From Rhodospirillaceae bacterium (GTDB taxonomy: Bacteria > Pseudomonadota > Alphaproteobacteria > UBA7985), in assembly GCA_002700865.1 (NCBI GenBank), contig PAFB01000031.1, positions 1 through 8,780 on the forward strand: DNA of 8,780 bases, read 5' to 3'. The position numbers and the translations under genes are program-made. Shown here piece by piece: positions 1 to 6,951 of this stretch (positions are counted from its first letter, which is position 1; the number at the start of each line of letters is the position of its first letter). Under the pieces are notes generated by a model. The model was not told the origin of the DNA. It did not search any database and saw nothing but the letters and a program-made list of their open reading frames with translations.

Positions 1-26
1 GAAAACAAAGCGGGAAGCAAATAACC

Positions 27-1340
27 ATGGCGAACAGCAACTTTTCACCCCGTGAAATCGTTTCAGAGCTGGATCGTTTCATCGTTGGTCAGGCCGACGC
101 AAAGCGAGCGGTTGCGGTTGCCCTGCGTAACCGGTGGCGGCGGCAACAGCTGGCCGACAATCTGCGCGAAGAGGTTTTGCCCAAGAACATCCTGATGATC
201 GGGCCAACCGGCTGTGGCAAAACCGAGATTGCCAGACGGCTGGCAAAACTCGCCAACGCTCCCTTCATCAAGGTCGAGGCCACCAAGTTCACCGAAGTGG
301 GTTACGTTGGTCGCGACGTTGAATCGATCGTGCGCGATCTGGTCGAACTCGCCATCACCACGACCCGCGAGCAGCAGCGTGATGCGGTCAAAGCCAAGGC
401 GGAAATCATCGCGGAAGATCGCTTGATTGATGTCCTGACCGGGGCAGAGGCCAACAACGACACCAAACAAAAATTCCGTAAAATGCTGCGCGAGGGTAAA
501 CTCGACGACCGTGAGGTCGAAGTTGAACTCAACGACAAATCCGGCGGCGGTTTCCCGTCTATGGACATCCCCGGCATGCCCGGCTCACAGATGGGCATGA
601 TCAATATCGGCGAGATGCTCGGCGGTCTCGGGCAGCGCAAGGTCAAGCGCAAGCTGAAAGTCAACGAAGCCTACGAGCAGTTGGTCGAAGAAGAAGCCGA
701 TAACCTGATCGACCAAGAAGACCTGACCCGGACCGCCATTCAGCGCGTAGAAAATGACGGCATTGTCTTTCTCGATGAAATTGACAAAATTGCCGTGAAT
801 TCTGAAGTGCGCGGCGGCTCCGTCAGTCGGGAAGGCGTGCAGCGCGATTTGCTGCCACTGATCGAAGGCACGACGGTCACCACCAAGTATGGTCCCGTCA
901 AGACTGACCACGTGCTGTTCATTTGCTCCGGTGCCTTCCACCTCTCAAAGCCCAGTGATCTCCTGCCTGAATTGCAGGGACGCATGCCGATCCGCGTTGA
1001 GTTGAGCCCGCTGACCCGCGACGACCTCAAGCGTATTCTGGTCGAACCGGAAAATTCGCTGGTCAAGCAGTACGTGGCCTTGCTGGCGACCGAAGGCGTG
1101 ACTCTGGATTTCAACGATGGGTCGATCGACGCACTGGCTGATTTATCGGCTGAGATCAATCAGACAGTCGAAAATATTGGTGCGCGGCGACTGGCGACGG
1201 TGATGGAGCGCTTGCTCGAAGAAATTTCCTTCTCGGCACCCGACCGAAGCGGTGAAACCATTCAAATCACCGAAGACAAAGTGCACAGTGAGGTCGGTGA
1301 ACTGGCGAAAGACGCTGATTTGAGCCGGTTTATCCTCTAA
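27..1340 (+). CDS. hslU: HslU, ATPase/unfoldase subunit of the HslUV (ClpYQ) protease
   Basis: AAA+ unfoldase that recognises, unfolds and threads proteins into the HslV peptidase in the cytoplasm. The 437-residue length is normal for the family. Visible landmarks are the N-terminal SPREIVSELDRFIVGQ segment, Walker A GPTGCGKT at 59-66, the pore loop GYVG at 92-95, the intermediate (I) domain at about 110-240, Walker B IVFLDE at 246-251, the sensor-2 motif GARRL at 385-389, and the C-terminal tail DLSRFIL, which in this family docks into HslV. The start ATG at 27 gives the canonical N terminus; a weak GGGAAG lies upstream. In one frame a TAA ends at 24, which could be the end of an hslV gene just outside the window, but too little is visible to say. 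It converges with the DUF1643 gene. No missing residues were seen. Confidence 0.98.
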   Translation: MANSNFSPREIVSELDRFIVGQADAKRAVAVALRNRWRRQQLADNLREEVLPKNILMIGPTGCGKTEIARRLAKLANAPFIKVEATKFTEVGYVGRDVESIVRDLVELAITTTREQQRDAVKAKAEIIAEDRLIDVLTGAEANNDTKQKFRKMLREGKLDDREVEVELNDKSGGGFPSMDIPGMPGSQMGMINIGEMLGGLGQRKVKRKLKVNEAYEQLVEEEADNLIDQEDLTRTAIQRVENDGIVFLDEIDKIAVNSEVRGGSVSREGVQRDLLPLIEGTTVTTKYGPVKTDHVLFICSGAFHLSKPSDLLPELQGRMPIRVELSPLTRDDLKRILVEPENSLVKQYVALLATEGVTLDFNDGSIDALADLSAEINQTVENIGARRLATVMERLLEEISFSAPDRSGETIQITEDKVHSEVGELAKDADLSRFIL

Positions 1341-1365
1341 GCCAACAGGCCGCCTGGCCGCGGGT

Positions 1366-1890
1366 TCAAACGGTCTTCCACTGCATGGGCTGCAGGTCCC
1401 CGCGCAAATACAGCGGGTGACCCGGCTCCCCGTGCTTGGTCAGCGTGAAGGCTTTGAGGGGGAAGGGTTCGAGCAGGGCTTGCAGCTGAGCCGACCGATC
1501 CAAATGCGCCCCGTGCGTGCCCCAACCACAGAGCAAAGTACCGCCCAGTCCATGGATGGCTTCTGCGGTTGCTAAAATCGTGGCGTCGTTGTCTGGCCCG
1601 ACGGGATCGGGATGCGCGCGCATGTTTTTCGGATCGGTTGCACGGTAGGCAAAGGCATTCAACACAATAACCTCGCCAAAGCCCCAACCAGCCGCATAGC
1701 GTCGGCACTTGGCGACCGTTGGATCGTCTTTGACCTCGTCGGCTGTGCTGGGATTGAGCAGGATAAAGGCGATGATTGGCTTTTCCTGGTCCAACAGCCC
1801 GGCTGGCCGCCGCAGAAAGTAGCGGTGCGACCGGCCCGGAGACCACGTGGTATCGGTCCCCGGAAACAGGATGTCACTGGTGACGGGCAC
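1366..1890 (-). CDS. DUF1643 domain protein, function unknown
   Basis: A 174-residue soluble protein that I recognise as DUF1643 from its motif order: LNPSTAD at 45-51, DDPT at 55-58, NAFAYRATDP at 78-87, GPDND at 98-102, CGWG at 121-124 and TKHGEPGHPLYL at 151-162. The molecular function of the family is not established, and none is assigned here. The start is taken as GTG at 1890. It lies only 5 bases after the proA stop (TAG at 1898-1896) and has no clear Shine-Dalgarno of its own, so translation may depend on ribosomes finishing proA. There is no in-frame ATG until residue 90, too late to keep the conserved motifs. It is the last gene of the leftward obgE-proB-proA group and ends 25 bases from the hslU stop. 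In many alphaproteobacteria nadD follows proA, so this is an unusual neighbour. Confidence 0.88.
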   Translation of the reverse strand: MPVTSDILFPGTDTTWSPGRSHRYFLRRPAGLLDQEKPIIAFILLNPSTADEVKDDPTVAKCRRYAAGWGFGEVIVLNAFAYRATDPKNMRAHPDPVGPDNDATILATAEAIHGLGGTLLCGWGTHGAHLDRSAQLQALLEPFPLKAFTLTKHGEPGHPLYLRGDLQPMQWKTV

Positions 1891-1895
1891 GGGGT

Positions 1896-3155
1896 CTAGG
1901 GCCGAACTTGGCCGGTGCCTTCGACCACGTACTTGTAGGAGGTAAGCTGCGCCGCACCCACCGGCCCGCGCGCATGCATGCGCCCAGTCGCAATCCCAAT
2001 CTCCGCCCCCATGCCAAACTCTCCACCGTCGGCAAACTGGGTTGAGGCGTTGTGCATGACGATTGCTGCATCAACCTCGCGCTGGAACCGCGTCGCGGCG
2101 CTGGTGTCGTTGGTGATAATGGCTTCCGTGTGGTGGGAGCCGTGGGTGTTGACGTGGTTGATGGCCTGGTCAAGGTCTCTGACAATCCGCACGGAGAGCA
2201 CGGAGTCGAGGTACTCGGTGTCCCAGTCCTTGGCGGTTGCGGCGGAAACATCGTTGACCAGCGCGCGGGTTGCTTCGTCACCGCGGATGTCCTCACAGCC
2301 TGCGGATTTCAGCGCCAGTACCGCGCGGGGGAGAAACTGCTGCGCCACGTCCTGATGCACCAGCATTGTTTCCATGGCACCGCAAATACCGGTCCGGCGC
2401 ATCTTGGCGTTGACCACGATTTGCTCCGCCATGCCAAGGTCAGCCTGCGCATCCACGTAAGTGTGGTTGATGCCGTCTAGGTGTGAGAACACCGGCACCC
2501 GCGCCTCAGTCTGCACGCGCTCGATCAAGCCCTTGCCACCGCGCGGCACAATCACATCGACGTACTCGGACATTTTCAGCAGCATGCCTACAGCTTCGCG
2601 GTCCACGGTCGGTACGCGCTGCACGGCCTGCGCCGGCAGATCCGCCCCACGCAGGCCCTCTTGCATGCATTCAAGGATCACGCCTGAGGAATGAAAACTG
2701 TCGGAGCCGCCGCGCAGAATCGCAGCGTTTCCCGCTTTCAGGCAAAGCGCCGCTGCGTCTGCTGTCACGTTCGGGCGGCTCTCATAGATGATGCCAATGA
2801 CACCCAGCGGCACCGCCACCCGGCGAATACGCAGGCCATTTGGCCGCTCTGTCGTTTCCAGTTCTTTACCAACCGGATCGTCAAGCTCAGCCACTGACGC
2901 AACCCCTGCCGCCATGGCTTCGATCCGGTCCGGGGTCAGCAGCAACCGGTCGAGCATGGCTTTGCTCAAGCCCTTTTCTGCGCCGGCCTGCATGTCAATC
3001 TCGTTCGCCGCAACGATATCAGCGACCCGCCGGCTTATGGCAGCAGCAGCAGCGGTTAGCGCCTGGTTCTTTTGCTGCGCCGGGGCGAGGGACAGCGTGT
3101 GCGCCGCGGCGCGTGCCGATTTACCCAGGGCGTTCATGGTATCCTGCAAACTCAT
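1896..3155 (-). CDS. proA: Glutamate-5-semialdehyde dehydrogenase (gamma-glutamyl phosphate reductase)
   Basis: Second enzyme of proline synthesis from glutamate. It reduces gamma-glutamyl phosphate to glutamate-5-semialdehyde with NADPH, which then cyclises and is reduced by ProC. The protein has the aldehyde-dehydrogenase-like fold. The conserved block starting PLGVIGIIYESRPNV lies at 116-130 and runs on through the LKAGNAAILRGGSDS segment. The catalytic cysteine is in TGICGAMET at Cys258, and HLDGINHTYVD follows the usual pattern. Length from this start is 419 residues, as expected. The reading frame is open to an upstream ATG at 3173, but the ATG at 3155 (MSLQDTM) is preferred: AAGGGAG precedes it at ideal spacing and the N terminus then matches the family. 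It lies 37 bases after proB and 5 bases before the DUF1643 gene, in the same transcript. Confidence 0.97.
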   Translation of the reverse strand: MSLQDTMNALGKSARAAAHTLSLAPAQQKNQALTAAAAAISRRVADIVAANEIDMQAGAEKGLSKAMLDRLLLTPDRIEAMAAGVASVAELDDPVGKELETTERPNGLRIRRVAVPLGVIGIIYESRPNVTADAAALCLKAGNAAILRGGSDSFHSSGVILECMQEGLRGADLPAQAVQRVPTVDREAVGMLLKMSEYVDVIVPRGGKGLIERVQTEARVPVFSHLDGINHTYVDAQADLGMAEQIVVNAKMRRTGICGAMETMLVHQDVAQQFLPRAVLALKSAGCEDIRGDEATRALVNDVSAATAKDWDTEYLDSVLSVRIVRDLDQAINHVNTHGSHHTEAIITNDTSAATRFQREVDAAIVMHNASTQFADGGEFGMGAEIGIATGRMHARGPVGAAQLTSYKYVVEGTGQVRP

Positions 3156-3192
3156 GGCGTGCTCCCTTGCCAATCAAAAGACGCGACGATGG

Positions 3193-4335
3193 CTAGAACA
3201 GTGCCAAATCGTCAGCGTGGATCAAGTTTGGACCGCGTGTTTCGCCCAGCAAACCGGCGATGTCAGCGCTGCGTTTTCCGGCGATAGCCTGTGCTTCCTC
3301 GCTGTCATAAATGGCGATGCCGCGTCCGATATCGCTGCCATCCAGCCCGCGCAGTTGAACCGTATCACCCCGGCCAAAGGCGCCTTCGACCTGCGAAACC
3401 CCGGCGGGTAACAGCGATTTTCCCTGCCGAACCGCCCGCGCCGCGCCCTCATCCAGCACCAGCACTCCATTCCCGGACAGCGCACCAACCAGCCACGCCT
3501 GCCGCGCCGAATGTCGCGACAAAGCGGGTTTAAAAAGTGTCGCCTTAACCCCTTCGCGCAAGGCCTGGAGCGGGTGTAGCCCGCTGCCGTCCGCAATAAT
3601 CATGGCACAGCCAGCGCCCAGCGCAATCTTTGCAGCGGCCAGCTTTGTCACCATGCCACCGTTGGAATAAGCACTGCGCTCCACCCCTGCCATGGCTTCA
3701 ACCTCCGGCGTGATGCCAGTGGTGATCAGGGGCAGGTGCTCGGCGCTGGTCTCGGTCTTCGGGTTGCCGGTGTAAAGCCCGTCGATGTCGGAAAGCAGCA
3801 CCAACAGGTCCGCCCCCACCATGCCGCCAACACGCGCCGCAAGCCGGTCGTTATCGCCAAACCTGATTTCAGCCGTGGCCACAGTGTCGTTCTCATTCAC
3901 CAGCGGGATGGTACCCCAGTCCAGCAGCCGGTTCAGCGTTGCGCGCGCGTTCAAGTATCGGCGGCGGTCTTCGGTGTCTTCCTGGGTCAGCAGGATTTGA
4001 CCCACCCGCAGGTCCTGTTCCGCAAAACAATCGGCGTAAGCCTCAGCCAGCCGGATTTGTCCCAGCGCGGCGGCGGCCTGTTTTTCATCGAGCCCAAGCT
4101 GGACCGGCTCACGCCCCTGCAACCGAAGACCGACGCGAATGGCGCCAGAAGAGACCAGCACCACGCGCCGCCCGGCTTTGACCAGCGCGGCGATATCCTG
4201 CACCAGCGCCGCCATCCATTCCCGTCGGATTGACCCGTTTTCCCGTACCAGCAGCGCCGAGCCGACCTTCACGATGATGGTTGGCGCTTCTTCCATGGCC
4301 TGTTGAGCCGTTTCAACGGTGGTCAGGGCGTCCAT
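3193..4335 (-). CDS. proB: Glutamate 5-kinase with C-terminal PUA domain
   Basis: First and usually feedback-controlled step of proline synthesis: ATP-dependent phosphorylation of glutamate to gamma-glutamyl phosphate, passed to ProA. The 380-residue protein has an amino acid kinase domain and a C-terminal PUA domain at about 275-355, the long form typical of proteobacteria. Kinase landmarks are VKVGSALL at 22-29, VSSGAI at 61-66, VNENDTV at 146-152, FGDNDRLAA at 159-167, SDIDGLYT at 182-189 and GGMVTKLAAA at 226-235. The start at 4335 lies inside the end of obgE (13-base overlap), which suggests translational coupling; a GAGG/AGAAGAG purine stretch precedes it. An internal ATG at 4296 (MEEAPTIIVKVG) would also keep the whole kinase domain, so the exact start is less sure than the gene. 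Confidence 0.97.
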   Translation of the reverse strand: MDALTTVETAQQAMEEAPTIIVKVGSALLVRENGSIRREWMAALVQDIAALVKAGRRVVLVSSGAIRVGLRLQGREPVQLGLDEKQAAAALGQIRLAEAYADCFAEQDLRVGQILLTQEDTEDRRRYLNARATLNRLLDWGTIPLVNENDTVATAEIRFGDNDRLAARVGGMVGADLLVLLSDIDGLYTGNPKTETSAEHLPLITTGITPEVEAMAGVERSAYSNGGMVTKLAAAKIALGAGCAMIIADGSGLHPLQALREGVKATLFKPALSRHSARQAWLVGALSGNGVLVLDEGAARAVRQGKSLLPAGVSQVEGAFGRGDTVQLRGLDGSDIGRGIAIYDSEEAQAIAGKRSADIAGLLGETRGPNLIHADDLALF

Positions 4336-5369
4336 GGCTCTTCTACCTCGCCTTTGGCCGCGCGCCGGTCTTCTGCACGCCGCGCGTCAGCCATATTGGC
4401 CAATTCATGCAAGATGGCATCGACGCCTTCGCCGCTGACCGCAGACATGATCCAGACCTTCTTCCCACCGGCCGCTTCAGACAGCAGCCGCGCCTGATCT
4501 TCAGTCAGTTCGGGGCCGATAGCATCGGCTTTGTTGAGCGCGAGCAGCTCGGTTTTATCCGCAAGGTCGCCGCCATAGAGCGCTAACTCCCGGCGGAGCT
4601 TCAGGTAGGACGCGCCGGGGTCGTCTTCGCAGCCGTCAACAATGTGCAGCAAGCCCGCCGAACGTTCGACATGCCCCAGAAACCGCGTTCCCATGCCGGC
4701 GCCATCAGATGCGCCTTCGATCAGGCCCGGAATATCGGCAATCACGAAGCTCCGATTCTGGATCGCAGCAACGCCCAAATTCGGATGCAGGGTCGTAAAG
4801 GGGTAGTCGGCAATTTTCGGGGTCGCTTTGGAAACCGCCGAGAGAAACGTACTCTTGCCCGCGTTGGGAAAGCCCAGCAGGCCAATATCAGCGATCAGTT
4901 TGAGGTGCAGCCAGATCCAGCGCTCTTCGCCCGGATAGCCCAGGTCGCGCCGCCGCGGCGCACGGTTGGTCGAGGTCTTGAACCGCGCGTTGCCAAAGCC
5001 GCCGTCGCCGCCCTTGGCGATCATCACCCGCTCGCCCGCATCGGTCAGATCGGCGAGGACAGACTCGCCAAATTCATCAAGGATCTGAGTGCCCACCGGC
5101 ACTTTCAGCGTGACTGATTTGCCCGCCGCGCCGAATTTGTTGGCGCTCTGCCCGTTCTTGCCGCGTTCGGCTTTGTAGTGTTGGACGTAGCGGTAGTCGA
5201 TCAGCGTATTGAGGTTTTCGACCGCCTCCACATAGACGTCCCCACCTTTCCCGCCATCGCCGCCATCCGGCCCGCCAAATTCGACGTACTTCTCCCGCCG
5301 GAAGGAAATGATACCACTTCCGCCGTTGCCCGAGGCAATAAATACTTTGGCCTGATCTAAAAACTTCAT
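4323..5369 (-). CDS. obgE: Obg/CgtA GTPase, 50S ribosome assembly factor
   Basis: Essential GTPase in most bacteria that binds the 50S subunit and links its maturation to stress and cell cycle. The protein has 348 residues. The glycine-rich Obg fold spans about 1-158, with the block SGNGGSGIISFRREKYVEFGG at 13-33 and GGPDGGDGGKGGDVYV at 32-47. The G domain follows with G1 GFPNAGKS at 166-173, switch I YPFTT at 189-193, G3 DIPGLIEGA at 212-220, G4 NKAD at 279-282 and G5 MSAVSG at 308-313. A short charged tail ends EVEEPWTP. ATG at 5369 gives the canonical MKFLDQAKVFI start. There is no Shine-Dalgarno before it, and a TATAAG hexamer lies just upstream, so the message may be leaderless. It begins the obgE-proB-proA-DUF1643 group and overlaps proB by 13 bases. 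Confidence 0.98.
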   Translation of the reverse strand: MKFLDQAKVFIASGNGGSGIISFRREKYVEFGGPDGGDGGKGGDVYVEAVENLNTLIDYRYVQHYKAERGKNGQSANKFGAAGKSVTLKVPVGTQILDEFGESVLADLTDAGERVMIAKGGDGGFGNARFKTSTNRAPRRRDLGYPGEERWIWLHLKLIADIGLLGFPNAGKSTFLSAVSKATPKIADYPFTTLHPNLGVAAIQNRSFVIADIPGLIEGASDGAGMGTRFLGHVERSAGLLHIVDGCEDDPGASYLKLRRELALYGGDLADKTELLALNKADAIGPELTEDQARLLSEAAGGKKVWIMSAVSGEGVDAILHELANMADARRAEDRRAAKGEVEEPWTP

Positions 5370-5377
5370 GATGACGA

Positions 5378-5383
5378 CTTATA
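5378..5383 (-). promoter_or_regulatory. Possible -10 element for the obgE-proB-proA-DUF1643 transcript
   Basis: On the minus strand TATAAG ends 8 bases before the obgE ATG, so transcription would start within a few bases of the start codon or on it. The -35 region 17 bases upstream is only T-rich (TTTTTC, no TTGACA match). A promoter somewhere in 5370-5428 is expected because the rplU terminator lies directly upstream, but this particular hexamer is only a candidate. Confidence 0.3.
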
Positions 5384-5428
5384 CGATGCGGGACGCGTGC
5401 GAAAAAGAAACTAGGGGAGCCTGAACGC

Positions 5429-5454
5429 AAAAAGGGAGGCCAGCGGCCCCCCTT
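5429..5454 (-). terminator. Rho-independent terminator after rplU
   Basis: Read on the minus strand, AAGGGGGGCC pairs with GGCCTCCCTT across a 3-base loop (GCT). This gives a 10-base-pair stem with one G-U wobble in RNA, running directly into five Ts. Read on the plus strand the same site has an A-C mismatch, which supports action in the rplU direction. It lies about 30 bases after the rplU stop and about 60 bases before obgE, so obgE probably relies on its own promoter. Confidence 0.85.
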
Positions 5455-5484
5455 GTCCGAAAAAATCCCCGAGAATCAGGTCGC

Positions 5485-5802
5485 TTACTTAGCGCCCTTA
5501 ATTCCTGTGATTTTCACGACGGTTTGGTGCTGGCGATGCCCGTTGGTGCGGCGGAAGTTCTTCCGGCGGCGGCGGCGAAACACGAGGATCTTCCGCGTAC
5601 GCTTTTGTTCCATCACTTCGGCGGTGACGGATGCGCCGGCAACCGTTGGACTGCCGAGGGTAACTTTATCGCCTTCACCGACCATGAGAACCTGGTCGAA
5701 GGTGATGGTGTCACCCACTTCAGCTTCAAGTTTTTCAATCGGGAAAACGGAATCGGCTTCGACGCGGTACTGCTTACCGCCAGTCTTGATCACTGCGTAC
5801 AT
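5485..5802 (-). CDS. rplU: 50S ribosomal protein L21
   Basis: Ribosomal protein that binds 23S rRNA. The 105-residue length is normal. The N terminus MYAVIKTGGKQYRVE is diagnostic for L21. It is followed by GDTITFDQVLMVGEGDKV and, at the C-terminal side, the very basic RTRKILVFRRRRRKNFRRTNGHRQ segment and the usual end VVKITGI. A purine-rich AGGACAG lies about 10 bases before the ATG at 5802. The gene is followed directly by a strong terminator instead of the usual rpmA (L27), so here it appears to be transcribed alone. Confidence 0.98.
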   Translation of the reverse strand: MYAVIKTGGKQYRVEADSVFPIEKLEAEVGDTITFDQVLMVGEGDKVTLGSPTVAGASVTAEVMEQKRTRKILVFRRRRRKNFRRTNGHRQHQTVVKITGIKGAK

Positions 5803-5889
5803 TTTTGTGCTGTCCTGTTGTTGCAGCTGACGCTCTTGCTGTGCGGTCGAATCAACCGCGGGGCGCCTTGGCTTATGAATAGAGCCGCT

Positions 5890-5918
5890 TTCCTAAGCGG
5901 AAGGCCGGCGCAGGTCAA
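5890..5918 (-). promoter_or_regulatory. Weak candidate promoter for rplU
   Basis: On the minus strand TTGACC (5918-5913) and TAGGAA (5895-5890) are separated by 17 bases, about 90 bases before the rplU start. The -35 matches well and the -10 poorly. The -10 overlaps a perfect 6-base inverted repeat, CCGCTT/AAGCGG (5885-5890 and 5895-5900), which could be an operator or coincidence. Some promoter must lie in 5803-6039 because the next gene, the tRNA, points the other way. Confidence 0.25.
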
Positions 5919-6000
5919 CGAAAACGGCTTGATTTCAATGCAATGCTGCTGTTTGCCCGCGTCCGGCTCATGAAAGCAACGCGTAATCGCCGCAACCGCG

Positions 6001-6030
6001 TTGTTGCGAGGCTCGCCGCTTTGTCCTAGA
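6001..6030 (+). promoter_or_regulatory. Weak candidate promoter for tRNA-Ser
   Basis: TTGTTG (6001-6006) is followed after 18 bases by CCTAGA (6025-6030), about 10 bases before the mature tRNA 5' end. The geometry suits a tRNA promoter with a very short leader, but the hexamer matches are modest. Confidence 0.3.
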
Positions 6031-6039
6031 CACGGCGTT

Positions 6040-6129
6040 GGAGAGGTGCCGGAGCGGTCGAACGGGGCGGTCTCGAAAACCGTTGTGCGCGCAAGCGTAC
6101 CGAGGGTTCGAATCCCTTCCTCTCCGCCA
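6040..6129 (+). tRNA. tRNA-Ser (anticodon CGA), CCA encoded
   Basis: A class II tRNA reading UCG. The acceptor stem is GGAGAGG (6040-6046) paired with CCTCTCC (6119-6125), with discriminator G6126 and an encoded CCA at 6127-6129. The anticodon stem GCGGT/ACCGT (6067-6071 and 6079-6083) encloses the loop CTCGAAA with anticodon CGA at 6074-6076. A long variable arm follows, as required for serine tRNAs, then a T arm with loop TTCGAAT. The gene is complete through its 3' end. Its immediate downstream neighbour is accessory DNA, so the 3' end is a likely integration site: an element inserting there normally rebuilds the tRNA end. Confidence 0.97.
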
Positions 6130-6762
6130 CTACTTTCATCTAAATATTTGAATTGTATAGTAATTTTGGATTGATGGTTTTTCTTGTCCCACATTTTATC
6201 CCACTTATGGGGTTTGATGACCCCACTCTGGTCGTAATAAAACCCTATTGCACCGTCCGCTGCAGCTTTGGTATTATACGACCGAGTTGAAGGACGGGGT
6301 CCGATTGACCCTTCAAAGCCTTAGTCGATAAACCAACGACATAGGCAAAGCCGTTCTTCAGCTCACTACGTGCGTCACGTGCTTGAGCGGTATACCAGCG
6401 CTTCTTTGACTTGTTCGCGCCAGAAACTGGCTGATCCGATAGCACGCTGCCAACAATAGCAAGCTGAGCTTTTACGCAGGTCGTTTTCGCAAGACATCAA
6501 GCTGGGTAACGCCCGGTGATGACCTACCCCATTGAATTGGGATGGTGCACTGATCTCGAAACCTAGCCAGCAGATGAGCTTGGCGCACACGAGCGCGCCT
6601 ACCCCGGACTTACCGGGGCGGTAACCTTGTTTTCCCGTGCACAAACCAAGAGTACAGCCGCCTGTCGCCGCTTCATGAAGCATGGCAACACCGCTGGTCC
6701 TGCGATCTCCTCCAAATTTGTTTCTGACCTTGCATCTTCGTGGTGCTCAAGGAGTAAAACTA
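6130..6762. other. Gene-poor junction between tRNA-Ser and the accessory genes
   Basis: No convincing gene was found in these roughly 630 bases. The first 50 bases after the tRNA are only about one fifth to one quarter G+C, against a GC-rich background, and mark a compositional break. The stretch contains a direct repeat TCCCAC (6187-6192, 6199-6204), a hairpin TGGGGT/ACCCCA (6208-6225), an interrupted hairpin at 6287-6316 (TTGAA..GGGTC, GACCC, TTCAA) and a hairpin CCCCGG/CCGGGG (6602-6618). Short open frames exist on the minus strand, including a GTG-initiated 66-codon frame at 6445-6245 with a basic, protein-like composition, but none matches a family I recognise and none has a clear ribosome site. 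It may hold attachment and control sequences, decayed genes, or both. Confidence 0.6.
6187..6204. repeat. Direct repeat TCCCAC x2 next to the tRNA
   Basis: Two copies of TCCCAC occur at a 12-base period (6187-6192 and 6199-6204), about 60 bases past the tRNA 3' end and in AT-rich DNA. Short direct repeats in this position can be integrase arm-binding sites in tRNA-inserted elements. With only two short copies this is suggestive only. Confidence 0.35.
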
Positions 6763-6951
6763 ATGCGTATACTGAGACGCACCGACGTGCAAAAAATGAC
6801 CGGTCTTTCCCGTTCAACAATCTACAAATGGATGGATGAAGGGCTGTTTCCCAAACCCGTCAAACTCGGGCCACGCGCCGTGGGTTGGGTCGAAGATCAC
6901 ATTGATGCTTGGATCAATGATCGAACGGGGGAGGCAAAAAGCGATGCTTGA
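6763..6951 (+). CDS. AlpA-type HTH transcriptional regulator
   Basis: A 62-residue DNA-binding protein of the AlpA/MerR-like winged-helix group, common in prophages, P4-like satellites and other integrative elements, where members control element genes such as the integrase. The motif order is textbook: the helix-turn-helix DVQKMTGLSRSTIYKWM at 8-24, the wing FPKPVKLGPRAVGW at 29-42, and the last helix EDHIDAWINDR at 44-54. ATG at 6763 is chosen because AAGGAG (6749-6754) precedes it by 8 bases and the protein then has the family's usual size. The frame is open further upstream to 6682, but that would add 27 unrelated residues. It overlaps the following primase start by 8 bases, so the two are co-translated. 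The target of this particular regulator cannot be inferred. Confidence 0.92.
   Translation: MRILRRTDVQKMTGLSRSTIYKWMDEGLFPKPVKLGPRAVGWVEDHIDAWINDRTGEAKSDA

Noticed and set aside
1341..1365. Possible two-way terminator between hslU and the DUF1643 gene
   Set aside because: A short CAGGC/GCCTG palindrome is present, but the loop is a single base and there is no T-run on either side.
1337..1846. 169-codon minus-strand frame overlapping the DUF1643 gene
   Set aside because: Same strand but a different frame; the DUF1643 motifs lie in the 1890-1366 frame, and this one has a low-complexity composition typical of a shadow.
3736..5117. Plus-strand frames of 165 and 157 codons
   Set aside because: They are antisense shadows of proB and obgE, with no recognisable domain or ribosome site.
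5790..6194. 134-codon minus-strand frame across the rplU upstream region and the tRNA
   Set aside because: Its middle (GGEEGIRTLGTLARTTVFE...) is the antisense translation of the tRNA-Ser gene, a well-known false protein; the rest has no family signature.
6602..6618. CCCCGG/CCGGGG hairpin as an intrinsic terminator
   Set aside because: The stem is good but no T-run follows directly on either strand, so a terminator call is not supported; it is kept only as a hairpin in the junction description.
6599..6820. 73-codon minus-strand frame opposite alpA
   Set aside because: It is antisense to the well-supported AlpA helix-turn-helix gene and has no family signature.
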